Part shown: piece after piece, positions 7,676 through 15,594 of the stretch
How the letters are laid out: the number at the start of each line of letters is the position of its first letter
Numbering within the stretch: position 1 is the first letter of the stretch
Notes under the pieces: model-generated
Database searches by the model: none
What the model was told of the DNA's origin: nothing
What the model saw: only the letters and a program-made list of their open reading frames with translations
Program-made: the position numbers and the translations under genes
NCBI GenBank assembly: GCA_000720995.1
Contig: JOEL01000024.1
Span: 22,422 to 86,421, forward strand
Reading direction: 5' to 3'
Length of the DNA: 64,000 nt
Source: Streptomyces celluloflavus
Lineage (GTDB): Bacteria; Actinomycetota; Actinomycetes; Streptomycetales; Streptomycetaceae

Positions 7676-9025
7676 TCAGGCGTACTGCCCGAGGTCCCCG
7701 TCCGCCCCGAGCCGGCCCGCCGCCGCGACCAGGGCGGGCCACCGGCGGGTCAGTGCGGCGAACTCCCGGATGGCATCGGCCACGTACTGCTCCACCGTGT
7801 CCGCCTCCGCTTCCAGGGCCGCGACGCGGACGTCGAGCCGGCGCCGGACGTCGCCGGACGCGGTGGCCGCGGCCTCGCGGTAGACCGCGACGAAGGCGGA
7901 CGGGATGGCTGCCGCACGCTCCGCCCCGCGCTCCAGGGTGTCGAGGAGGAACTCCGCGTAGGCGCGCGTGTCGAAGTGCTGCCCGTCGGAGAGGAGGAGA
8001 TCCCGCTGGGTCATCAGGGCCTCGTTGAAGGCGTTCCAGTGCTTGCGCAGCACCGCGTAGCGCAGTTCGGCGCGGGCGTACCAGCTGAGGTGTTCGGCGC
8101 TGCTCTGCTCGGCCCGCCACGGCTCGTAGTGGTGGCCGGCGGTCATGCCGTGGTGCCAGACGGGGAGTTCGAGCTGGTAGAGCAGTCCCTTCTGGAAGTA
8201 GTCGCTGCCGAGCACCCCGACCGCGGGCATCTCCGGGATCCACTCGTGGACGCGTCGCACGGCGGCGATGCCCATCTCCACCGTGCCCGTGTGGTCGCGG
8301 CGGGCTGTCACCCCACCGTGGGCGGTGGTCTCCTCCGGCCGGGCCGGCACAGCGGGCCGGGCCACCCGGGTCTCGGCCGGGGAGAGCCGGCTCAGGGCGT
8401 CGATGCGGTGGACGTACTCCTCGGAGCGGTGCAGCAGGTCCCGGCGGTCGCGGGTGGGCCGGCCGGTGAGGGACGAGCCGACGCAGTACGCGCCCTTGCC
8501 GCCGGCCGCGGCGCCCCTGTCCAGCAGTTCTGCTTCGATGCGCAGGGGGGAGGCGCCGGAGGCGGGGTCCACCTGGGTGATCTGGTCGCTGTCGCGGCGG
8601 TGCAGGGTGTGCGCGCCCACGTATGCGGCCACCAGTGCGGCCTTGTTGGGGCCGGCGCCGTAGGACCCGGTGGGTTTGCACAGGGCGTGCCGGACCAGGG
8701 TGTGCTCGGCCGGCGGGAGCGCGGCGGTGGCGAGGACGTCGTGCGCGAGCCGTCGCCATCCGTCCACGCCCAGCACATGGACCCGCACACCGCCGGCCGC
8801 GGCGGCTGCCTCGGCGGCCTGCCGGTTGGCCCGGGACACCTGCGGTGGGCAGTCGTCCACCACCAGGAGCGTCACCTGGTGACGCGCCTCCTCGGGCAGG
8901 GCCGCCACCTCGGCGGCGACGGAGCGGAACGCCGCCTCGAAGGGACGGTTGGTGGGCATGTACACGAGCCGCCGGACGGGGCGCCCGCCCGCTTCTTCGG
9001 TCCTCGGTGCCGGTGGTGTGGGCAT
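7676..9025 (-). CDS. GT-A-like glycosyltransferase-type protein (DUF6271-like)
   Basis: 449-residue cytoplasmic protein with no signal peptide or membrane segment. The N-terminus has a Rossmann-like start (RRLVYMPTNRPFE), then VTLLVVDDCP, as in GT-A family 2 glycosyltransferases. A later RRDSDQITQVDP could serve as the DxD-type metal/nucleotide-sugar site. The C-terminal 150 residues are helical and charged (TLERGAERAAAIPS and following). I recall a streptomycete family of this type named DUF6271 but could not verify it. The gene lies 84 bases upstream of the asparagine-synthetase homologue and 52 bases downstream of a small unknown gene. It probably transfers a sugar or related group in this pathway; donor and acceptor are unknown. 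Confidence 0.65.
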   Translation of the reverse strand: MPTPPAPRTEEAGGRPVRRLVYMPTNRPFEAAFRSVAAEVAALPEEARHQVTLLVVDDCPPQVSRANRQAAEAAAAAGGVRVHVLGVDGWRRLAHDVLATAALPPAEHTLVRHALCKPTGSYGAGPNKAALVAAYVGAHTLHRRDSDQITQVDPASGASPLRIEAELLDRGAAAGGKGAYCVGSSLTGRPTRDRRDLLHRSEEYVHRIDALSRLSPAETRVARPAVPARPEETTAHGGVTARRDHTGTVEMGIAAVRRVHEWIPEMPAVGVLGSDYFQKGLLYQLELPVWHHGMTAGHHYEPWRAEQSSAEHLSWYARAELRYAVLRKHWNAFNEALMTQRDLLLSDGQHFDTRAYAEFLLDTLERGAERAAAIPSAFVAVYREAAATASGDVRRRLDVRVAALEAEADTVEQYVADAIREFAALTRRWPALVAAAGRLGADGDLGQYA

Positions 9026-9077
9026 GGTGGCTGACGCAACCTCTCAGGACGTGACGGGGAAGGGGGCTGCGGGCGGC

Positions 9078-9317
9078 TCACCCGCCGGAGGCCGGCTGGG
9101 GGGAACCGTCCGGCGCGCGGGCGGCATGCTCGCACCGCACGGCGGTGTCCACCCGCGCCTCCGCTGCCGGGGCGGCCGGATCGATGGCGGGCGCGCACAT
9201 CTCCTGGAGCCGCACCGCGGGCTCGGGGTGCTTGCGGAGGAGATGCGTGAGATTCTCCCGCCATTCACGTCCCCCGGTTGGCGCCGCCACCGGCGACGGC
9301 GGTACCGGTTCACGCAC
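9078..9317 (-). CDS. Small unknown protein (79 aa) coupled to the LOG-type gene
   Basis: This frame starts at GTG 9317 and overlaps the end of the LOG-type gene by 8 bases. It encodes 79 residues with strongly G/C-ending codons, including WRENLTHLLRKHPEPAVRLQ and EMCAPAIDPAAPAAEARVDT. It ends at TGA 9078, and the next gene starts 52 bases on. The position fits a translationally coupled small protein. I do not recognise a family; two cysteines are present and no membrane segment. An alternative GTG at 9313 in another frame gives an arginine-rich product with poorer codon use and is rejected. Confidence 0.6.
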   Translation of the reverse strand: MREPVPPSPVAAPTGGREWRENLTHLLRKHPEPAVRLQEMCAPAIDPAAPAAEARVDTAVRCEHAARAPDGSPQPASGG

Positions 9318-10050
9318 TCCGCCATTCAGCGCCGAGATCGGCGGGTCGGTTCGTCGCCGCGACGGCCTCCGCTGCCGGTGCGGTCGCCGGTGCGCGCACG
9401 GCCACGGCTGCCAGTGCCGCCTCCACCGACTCGGCGACGACGAGTTCCTCGACCACGGCGGGGCTGGCGAGCCCCTCCTCCACCAGGTGCCGCTGGACGA
9501 AGTGCACGAGTGCCTCCCACAGGCCGGTGCCCTCGGGCTGGACGAGTACCACCGGGAAGCGGTCGAGTCGCGCCGTGTCGTGGTGGACCAGGACCTCGAA
9601 GAGCTCGTCGAACGTGCCGACACCCCCGGGGAAGACGAACAGCGCGTCGATGTCGTGGGTGAGGAGGAGTTTGCGCAGGGCGAAGGTGCCGACGGTGAGT
9701 GAGCGGTGCTCGTCCAGGACGGTGTCGGGTACTTCGCCGGGGATCTCGATGCGCACCGCCCGGGACAGCGTCGCACCGCTGCCGTCCCGGACGGCCTGCA
9801 TGATCCCGGGGCCGCCGCCGGTCACGGTCGTCCACCGGTGGGCGGCGAGAGCCGCGCCCAGTTCCCGGGCCATCTCGTAGGCCGGCTCGCCCCGTATGGC
9901 GCGGGCCGAGCCGAACACGGTGGCGACGCGTGCCGGTGACAGGGCCCGGGAGGTCTGGCTCCAGGTCCGTGCCCCGTCGACTTCGCCGGCGATCGAGTGC
10001 AGCGTGCTCAGGAGTGCGGATGCGGTGTGTGTCGTGGTCGGTTCGCTCAT
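9310..10050 (-). CDS. LOG-family nucleoside 5'-monophosphate phosphoribohydrolase
   Basis: 246-residue LOG (lonely-guy, formerly lysine-decarboxylase-like) protein. The signatures GGGPGIM (residues 78-84) and PGGVGTFDE (141-149) bind the phosphoribosyl group and carry the catalytic glutamate. LOG enzymes cleave the N-glycosidic bond of nucleoside 5'-monophosphates, giving free base and ribose 5-phosphate. In nucleoside-antibiotic pathways, base-releasing hydrolases supply the nucleobase. ATG 10050 has GGAGG 10 bases upstream and overlaps the glycosyltransferase stop by 4 bases. Its place inside a biosynthetic operon suggests a pathway role rather than housekeeping cytokinin or nucleotide turnover. 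Substrate unknown. Confidence 0.88.
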   Translation of the reverse strand: MSEPTTTHTASALLSTLHSIAGEVDGARTWSQTSRALSPARVATVFGSARAIRGEPAYEMARELGAALAAHRWTTVTGGGPGIMQAVRDGSGATLSRAVRIEIPGEVPDTVLDEHRSLTVGTFALRKLLLTHDIDALFVFPGGVGTFDELFEVLVHHDTARLDRFPVVLVQPEGTGLWEALVHFVQRHLVEEGLASPAVVEELVVAESVEAALAAVAVRAPATAPAAEAVAATNRPADLGAEWRSA

Positions 10051-11225
10051 GATGCCGTTGCCTCCGTCGTCAGCTCGTCCGCGCTGCGACGAGCGGCCAG
10101 GTCCGCGGCCACCACCGCGGCCACCTCGTGCGCCCCGCCGAACGGGGCGCCCACGTCCGGCGTCCGGGGGTTCCCCACCGCGTGCCGGGCCAGTTGCGCG
10201 TAGCGCGTCAGGTATCCGTCGTCCCGGCCGAGCCGTCGGTTGATCTCCTGTACGGCCACGGCCTTCTCCGCCTCGGGCGCCGCCTCGGCGATGTGGTCGT
10301 ACGGCCCCGTGAGGAACGGCCACAGGCTCTGTTCCGAGCGGCCGGCCAGGTGTCGGCAGATGAGGACCTGGCTCCAGTTCTGCGGGGGCAGCGGCACATA
10401 GGGCCGCCCGGCCTGCGACGCCTCGACGAGGGTGGTCATCCCGGGGGAACTGAGCACCACGTCGCAGTGCCCCAGTGCCGTCCGGAAGTCCGCGGCGGAC
10501 AGTTGGTGCACCGGCATCCCGGCGTGGAGGGTGAACGCGCCGTTGGCGTGGTTCATGGCCACGTTCATCTCGACCGAGTCGTTCCGTACCGCCGCCAGCA
10601 GGCGTTCCACCAGCGCCAGATAGACCCGCCCCGAGGTGTGCCCGGCCGGATTTCCCAGGCCGCCCAGCTGCACCAGCACCCGGGTGCGGTCCGGCGCCCG
10701 GACGCCGGCGCCCTCGGGCGGGGCCGCGGGTGTGGGGATCGCCGGGGGCGGGGCGACGATCCCGGAGACCGGGATCACGCCGCGCAGGCCGAGCCGGGCC
10801 AGGTGGGCCGCGCTGCCGAAGAGGTCCTGGGCGAGGTAGGCGCGGACCTGGTGGAGCGGGCTGTCGGGCGGCACGTCCGCCGCTCCCCACATGAAGCCGA
10901 GACTGTCCACGTAGTAGGTGCGGGCGGCCAGCTCGCCGGTTCCGATGAGCTCCGGGGCCAGCACGTTGACCACGGCGTCCGCGGAGCGCAGCGCCGGCGG
11001 CCCCTGCCCCGGATAGGGGTCGTCCAAAGGCCGGACGTGGATACCCGGTTGGGCGGTGAAGAAGTCGAGCGCGGAGTCGGTGCCGTAGTACGCCACGTCC
11101 AGGCCGTGGTGCCGGGCCAGCACCTGGCCGATGCTGTATGCCTTCGAGGCCGGTCCGAAGCCGAAGGGCGTGGCCACCACTGCCACCCGGGCCCGCCCGT
11201 CGGCGGTGGGTGCGGGCAAGGTCAT
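10047..11225 (-). CDS. GT-B (UGT/GT1-like) glycosyltransferase
   Basis: 392-residue two-domain GT-B protein. The N-terminal acceptor domain starts with RVAVVATPFGFGPASKAYSIG, a UGT-like nucleotide-fold start with a glycine-rich turn. The C-terminal donor domain has RVLVQLGGLGNPAG and the donor-site motif DVVLSSPGMTTLVEASQAGRP with PQNWSQ downstream, typical of UDP/dTDP-sugar transferases. The long upstream extension of the open frame (to 11522) is antisense-like and arginine-rich, so ATG 11225 was chosen. That start overlaps the upstream kinase/phosphatase stop as ATGA, and its own stop overlaps the LOG-type start the same way. The protein probably glycosylates or ribosylates a pathway intermediate; donor unknown. 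Confidence 0.82.
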   Translation of the reverse strand: MTLPAPTADGRARVAVVATPFGFGPASKAYSIGQVLARHHGLDVAYYGTDSALDFFTAQPGIHVRPLDDPYPGQGPPALRSADAVVNVLAPELIGTGELAARTYYVDSLGFMWGAADVPPDSPLHQVRAYLAQDLFGSAAHLARLGLRGVIPVSGIVAPPPAIPTPAAPPEGAGVRAPDRTRVLVQLGGLGNPAGHTSGRVYLALVERLLAAVRNDSVEMNVAMNHANGAFTLHAGMPVHQLSAADFRTALGHCDVVLSSPGMTTLVEASQAGRPYVPLPPQNWSQVLICRHLAGRSEQSLWPFLTGPYDHIAEAAPEAEKAVAVQEINRRLGRDDGYLTRYAQLARHAVGNPRTPDVGAPFGGAHEVAAVVAADLAARRSADELTTEATAS

Positions 11226-12388
11226 GGAGACTCCTTGGCGGGTTGCGGGCTGCGGGCGATGTCCTCGGGGGACCGGTTGACGAAGTCCACCGACACCGCG
11301 TCCGCGCCGATCCGGAAGCGGGAGAAGTGGCCGGTGTCCCAGCGCAGCGCGCGGACTCCGCGGAGTTCCGTGCCCAGTGCCCGCTCCAGCAGCCAGTGGT
11401 GCGGTCCGCCGTGTCCCACCACCAGCACCCGGCGGCCGGGGTGGCGGGCGGCCAGCGTGGTGAAGAACTCCAGGACCCGGTCGCGGGCCTGTTCGTAGCT
11501 CTCCTCGCCGTCGACCGTGCACAGGTCGCTGTTGCCCGTCAGGACCCGGTCGGCCTCCGGTCCGAGGCGCCGCCGCACCTCGTCCAGGGCGACCCCGGCG
11601 AAGGTGTGGAAGACGCGTTCTTGCAGTGCGGCCTCCTCGCGTACTTCGACGCCGAGCGAGGCGGTCGCGAGTGCGGCCGTTTCCCGGGCGCGCAGGAAGT
11701 CCGAGGTGTATACCGCCTCCGGGGCGAAGCGTGCGACGGCCGCCCGTGCGGCTCGCGCCTCGTCCCGTCCGCGGGGGGACAGTCCCATGGCGTACGGGTC
11801 GGGGTAGGTGTCGCCCGGATAGTCCGGGGCGCCGTGCCGCAGGAACAGTATTTCCACGGCCTCGGTGGCCGGGGGTTCGGTCTCCGCCTCCTGCGCGGTG
11901 AGTTCGAGGAGGTCCAGGACGTCGTCGGCGACCTCCTCGGGCTGCTTGTCGTGGATGCCGAGCAGCAGGCCGGCGGGGCGGAACTGCCGGTGCAGTTCGC
12001 GGACGCGGTCCTCGTCCATGCGGGCCAGCGGATCGCGGGCGTTGTTGCGGTCCAGCAGATCGGTCAGCGTGCCGTCCAGCGTGATCGTCACCAGGCGCAT
12101 TCCCTTGCGCCGGAAGCGCAGCTCCTGGGCGGCCAGGAAGTCGACGTCCTCGAAGACTCCGTCGATCACGGGGGTGAAGCCGCTGTCCAGGTAGGACAGG
12201 GCGAGGTCGAGGCAGCCCAGTTCGGATGCCACGAGGGTGAAGTCGCTGAAGTCCCGGGGCCGGGCCATGTACCGGACGGAGTCGTTGGAGATCCGGACGG
12301 CCGGGACCAGGGAGTCCCGCAGCAGGGCGGCGGTGGTGGTCTTGCCGGAGCCCGGCAGACCGCGCAGCAGCAGCGCGATGCGGTTCAT
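11222..12388 (-). CDS. Bifunctional P-loop kinase / histidine phosphatase fusion
   Basis: 388-residue two-domain protein. Residues 1-165 form a P-loop kinase with Walker A GLPGSGKT (10-17), resembling AAA_33/zeta-type small-molecule kinases. Residues 178-388 form a histidine-phosphatase (phosphoglycerate-mutase) domain with the phosphohistidine motif LRHGAP (RHG about 184-186) and a second histidine in VVGHGGPHHW. The architecture parallels eukaryotic PFK-2/FBPase-2, which makes and removes one phosphate, but the kinase half is a different type. In this operon it may phosphorylate an intermediate, for protection or activation, and later dephosphorylate it. Its stop overlaps the downstream glycosyltransferase start by 4 bases. 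The aminotransferase gene ends 7 bases upstream. Confidence 0.85.
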   Translation of the reverse strand: MNRIALLLRGLPGSGKTTTAALLRDSLVPAVRISNDSVRYMARPRDFSDFTLVASELGCLDLALSYLDSGFTPVIDGVFEDVDFLAAQELRFRRKGMRLVTITLDGTLTDLLDRNNARDPLARMDEDRVRELHRQFRPAGLLLGIHDKQPEEVADDVLDLLELTAQEAETEPPATEAVEILFLRHGAPDYPGDTYPDPYAMGLSPRGRDEARAARAAVARFAPEAVYTSDFLRARETAALATASLGVEVREEAALQERVFHTFAGVALDEVRRRLGPEADRVLTGNSDLCTVDGEESYEQARDRVLEFFTTLAARHPGRRVLVVGHGGPHHWLLERALGTELRGVRALRWDTGHFSRFRIGADAVSVDFVNRSPEDIARSPQPAKESP

Positions 12389-12395
12389 GGGGTGG

Positions 12396-13556
12396 TTACC
12401 TTTCCTGTACCAAATGGTGTCGGAGCGCCACGACGGTCTCGGCCACCCGGGAGACGGCTGCGTCCGTCAGGTATTTCGAGGTCGGCACGCTGAGGATCCT
12501 GGGCGCCAGCGCCGCTGCCTTCTCGGGCCGTGGATGTGCCTCACTCGACAGCACGCGCCGGAACAGTCCGTGTTCAGGGTAGGTCTTCTTCCAGACCACA
12601 CGGGCGAGGACACCGCGGGCCGCGAGCCCGGTGCAGAACTCCGCGGCGTCGCCGGCGCTACGAGCCACGAACAGGGTGTGGGATGCCGCGTCCCCTTCCG
12701 GGTGTGAGCTGTCCAAGGCCGGGGTGTCGGCGCCGAGTTGTTCGCGCAGCCGGGTGCGCCGGTCCCGCTGCCGGGCCAGCGTCTGTTCCAGTGTCAGGGC
12801 CTGGTCCATCACCAGGGAAGCCTGGAGTTCGGTCATCCGGAGGTTGTCGCCGACGAGCGCCCGTTCGTCGTCCCAGTCGGGCAGTCCGCCGTCGTGGCGG
12901 ACGGCGCCCAAATCCGCCATCCGGTAGACCCGCTCGACGAGTTCGGCACCGCCGGCGACCAGCCCGCCCTCACCGGAGGAGATCTGCTTGGACTGCTGGA
13001 AGCTGGTGACGGCGACATCGGCGAGCTCACCGGCCCGGCCGTCCGCCGACGCGGCGCCGAGCGCCTGGCAGACGTCCTCGATCAGCGGGACACCCAGCCG
13101 GTCGCAGAGCTCCCGCAGCCGCCCCGCGGGGACCGCGTGTCCCTGCACATGAACGATCAGCACCGCGGCGACGGGCCCATCGGGCGATTCCAGCGCCGCC
13201 GTGTCGGGGGTGAGGGCGGTGTCCATGTCCAAGGGGACGGGTACGGCGCCCACCGCGGAGACGGCCATCGCGCAGGCGATGAAGGAATAGGCGCTGACCA
13301 GGACGCGGTCACCGGGGCCGATCCCCAGGGCGCTCAGCGCCAGGCGCAGTCCGACGGTGCCGTTGGCCACCGCCGTGGCGGCCTCCTTGCGGAAATACCC
13401 GGCGAAGTGGCGTTCGATGAGCGTGTTGGCGGACTCCCGGTCCCCCTCGACGTAGCGGAAGAGCTGGCCGTCGGCGAGGGTCGTGCGGAAGTGGGTGAGG
13501 GACTGCGGATCCTCCCGCGACAGGTCGAAGAACTGATGGGGGTTGAGCACCGTCAT
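12396..13556 (-). CDS. DegT/DnrJ/EryC1/StrS aminotransferase, full-length
   Basis: 386-residue fold-type I PLP aminotransferase of the DegT family, which usually aminates keto-sugars or cyclitols. Asp161 in IEDVCQALGA contacts the PLP nitrogen. Lys190 in SFQQSKQISSGEGG is the Schiff-base lysine. Length and motif spacing are normal. It lies 6 bases downstream of a shorter, divergent DegT gene and 7 bases upstream of the kinase/phosphatase. The pathway therefore probably contains at least one amino-sugar or amino-cyclitol step; no dTDP-sugar biosynthesis genes are in the window, so the keto substrate must come from elsewhere. Confidence 0.9.
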   Translation of the reverse strand: MTVLNPHQFFDLSREDPQSLTHFRTTLADGQLFRYVEGDRESANTLIERHFAGYFRKEAATAVANGTVGLRLALSALGIGPGDRVLVSAYSFIACAMAVSAVGAVPVPLDMDTALTPDTAALESPDGPVAAVLIVHVQGHAVPAGRLRELCDRLGVPLIEDVCQALGAASADGRAGELADVAVTSFQQSKQISSGEGGLVAGGAELVERVYRMADLGAVRHDGGLPDWDDERALVGDNLRMTELQASLVMDQALTLEQTLARQRDRRTRLREQLGADTPALDSSHPEGDAASHTLFVARSAGDAAEFCTGLAARGVLARVVWKKTYPEHGLFRRVLSSEAHPRPEKAAALAPRILSVPTSKYLTDAAVSRVAETVVALRHHLVQER

Positions 13557-13562
13557 GTGCAG

Positions 13563-14489
13563 TCATCCAATCGTGACGAGAAGGGGTTCCACGGGCCGCC
13601 TGCCGCCGGTCATGACGCGCTTCGCACAGCGGTGGAACATCGGCAGCGCGGACGGCGGCTGCGGATGCATCCGCTGTACGGGTCCGAGGTCGTCCGCCAG
13701 CTGTTCGATGTGGCGGGGGGTGGCGGACGGCGCCGGGTAGAGCGGCAGCCGGGTCCAGCCCGCGCGGGACCCTGGCAGCAGGCGGGGAAGACGGAAGTGG
13801 TGCGCCAGGTCACTGTCGAGGAAGCGGTCAACTGCCGCTCTACGACGGGTGAGTTGACGGTCGGCGCGGGCGATGGCGTCCGCGAGCAGGGGCAGCAGCG
13901 GGGCGGGGAAGCGCGCGGGTGACGGGGGCCGCGGCCGGTGCCGGTCCGTGGTGTCGCCCCGGGCGACGGCACCGGAGATCATGTCGGCCGCGCCGAGGAG
14001 CGCGCCCCCGGCGCCGAGCGACACCGGTTTGGACGGTCCGAACGAGGTGACGGTGAGGGTCCCGGTGGAGCCGGCCGGCACGCCCCGTGTCGTCGACCCC
14101 CAGGTCTGGGCCACGTCCTCGATCACCGCCACCCCTGGAGGCAGCGCCTCGGCGATGTCGGCCACATCGCACGGCAACCCGTACTGGTGCACGGCGATGA
14201 CCGCGCGGGTCCGTTCGGAGCACGCCAGGGCCACGTCCGCCGGGCGCAGGGTCAGCTCCTCGCCGACGCCGACGAACACCGGCACCGCATCGGCGCGGAC
14301 GACGGCGGCGGCGACGGAGTGGCAGCCGGCGTCGGGCACCACCACCTCGGCGCCCGCGCCCACCTCCAGTACCTCCAGGGCGACTTCCAGCGCCGCGGCG
14401 CCCGAGGCGCAGAACTCCGCGGCGGGCCGGCCGAGACGGTGCAGCAGGTCCTGGACGGCGGCGTCCACACGAGGGTCAGCCGAAGGCAT
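13563..14489 (-). CDS. Short DegT-family aminotransferase paralogue
   Basis: 308-residue DegT-like protein with Asp125 (IEDVAQTWGS) and Lys154 (TSFGPSKPVSLGAGG), so the PLP site looks complete. It is about 70-80 residues shorter than usual and lacks much of the N-terminal arm and part of the C-terminal domain. The canonical GEGG after the lysine is GAGG. The sequence differs greatly from the adjacent full-length DegT, so it is not a recent duplication. Options are a second aminotransferase, a dehydratase-type relative, or a subunit forming a heterodimer with its neighbour. The stop is 6 bases before the next gene and the start overlaps the upstream GNAT gene by 14 bases. Confidence 0.8.
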   Translation of the reverse strand: MPSADPRVDAAVQDLLHRLGRPAAEFCASGAAALEVALEVLEVGAGAEVVVPDAGCHSVAAAVVRADAVPVFVGVGEELTLRPADVALACSERTRAVIAVHQYGLPCDVADIAEALPPGVAVIEDVAQTWGSTTRGVPAGSTGTLTVTSFGPSKPVSLGAGGALLGAADMISGAVARGDTTDRHRPRPPSPARFPAPLLPLLADAIARADRQLTRRRAAVDRFLDSDLAHHFRLPRLLPGSRAGWTRLPLYPAPSATPRHIEQLADDLGPVQRMHPQPPSALPMFHRCAKRVMTGGRRPVEPLLVTIG

Positions 14490-15594
14490 GCCGCAGCCCC
14501 TTCCCCGCCTGGTGGGCGCGGGTCACCCGGGCGTCCAGCGCCGCGCGCTCCCGTGCTCGGAGCGCTCCCGGTTCCGCCGCGCCGCACCACACGTCCGCCC
14601 GCGGCACGCGCTCGCTGTAGAGCAGGTTCTTCAGCGTGTCGGGGCTGCCGTGCAGGTCCACCGTGCGCACACCGCGGCCCGCCCACTCCTGCCGCAGTCC
14701 CTCCGTCAGCAGGTGGAGACCGGGCGAGTAGCGTCGGTAGGTCTCGTCATAGGACCATTTCAGGCTCGTCAGCCGGTCGTTCACCCGGGCGTCCAGCCGG
14801 AAGGCCACGGGCCGCTCGCCGTCGAAGAGGATCGCGGCCGTGACCTCGCCCGTGCCGACCAGCCGGCCGTAGAGCGCGTCCTGTCCGCCGCGCAGCCGCA
14901 TGCTCTGTCCGTGCTCGGCCTTCCACGAATGGTCGTCGACCGCGAGGACGTGCGCGAAGGCGTGCGCACCGGACTGCCCCGGCCGGACCGTCAGGCCGTC
15001 GCGCTCTACCAGGAGTCGTTTGCGGCGGAGTTGGGAGGTGCCGCGTTCCAGGGCACGCCCCCACAGGTCGGCGCCGTCGCGGGACCAGTCGATCAGGGAG
15101 TTGGGCGGTCGTCGCCAGGTCGTGCACCCGGCTCGGGCGCACGCCCCGGCGTGGGCGGCGTCCACGAGGGGGAGGTAGACCGACGCTCCGGTGGCCCGGC
15201 GGACGGACGTCACGAGGTGTGCCAGTCGCTCGGCGTGGCCGTGCTCGGTCAGTACGGGCTCGTCGCCACCGACCGCCGTGAGGACTTCCCCCTCCCGAGT
15301 GAAGGCGACGATGCCGAGGGGAGCGAGGGCGACCACCACGCGTTGCCCGGCGGCGCGTACCGCGCGGGCGTACCCCGGGGACTGCTGCAGCCGCGTGCCG
15401 TACCGCCGGTACGCGGTCGCCCACGCGTCCTCCTGGGCTCGGGTGAGGGTGTCGAGGTCGACGAGCCTCAGGTCGTGGACCGGTCCGGGTTCCGGTGCGC
15501 TGCGGCCGGCCGGGCGCCGGTGCGGCGCCGCGAGGTCCGCGGTCGGCGGGCCGGCGTCGAGGCCGGGTTCGGCGGGAGGGCCGGTGGCGGTCAT
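14476..15594 (-). CDS. CelD/BioF2/FemX-type GNAT acyl- or aminoacyltransferase A
   Basis: 372-residue protein of the Acetyltransf_6/FemX-like group, with a double GNAT fold. A proline-rich, probably unstructured N-terminus (1-45) precedes VHDLRLVDLDTL. The C-terminal GNAT core contains LYGRLVGTGEVTAAILF, then PVAFRLDARVNDRL and YRRYSPGLHLLTEGL. Such proteins transfer acyl groups from CoA, or amino acids from charged tRNA, onto amines. ATG 15594 overlaps the stop of the upstream GNAT gene as ATGA; the open frame to 15903 is an artefact. Two such genes in tandem suggest two successive amide-forming steps. Confidence 0.78.
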   Translation of the reverse strand: MTATGPPAEPGLDAGPPTADLAAPHRRPAGRSAPEPGPVHDLRLVDLDTLTRAQEDAWATAYRRYGTRLQQSPGYARAVRAAGQRVVVALAPLGIVAFTREGEVLTAVGGDEPVLTEHGHAERLAHLVTSVRRATGASVYLPLVDAAHAGACARAGCTTWRRPPNSLIDWSRDGADLWGRALERGTSQLRRKRLLVERDGLTVRPGQSGAHAFAHVLAVDDHSWKAEHGQSMRLRGGQDALYGRLVGTGEVTAAILFDGERPVAFRLDARVNDRLTSLKWSYDETYRRYSPGLHLLTEGLRQEWAGRGVRTVDLHGSPDTLKNLLYSERVPRADVWCGAAEPGALRARERAALDARVTRAHQAGKGLRHAFG

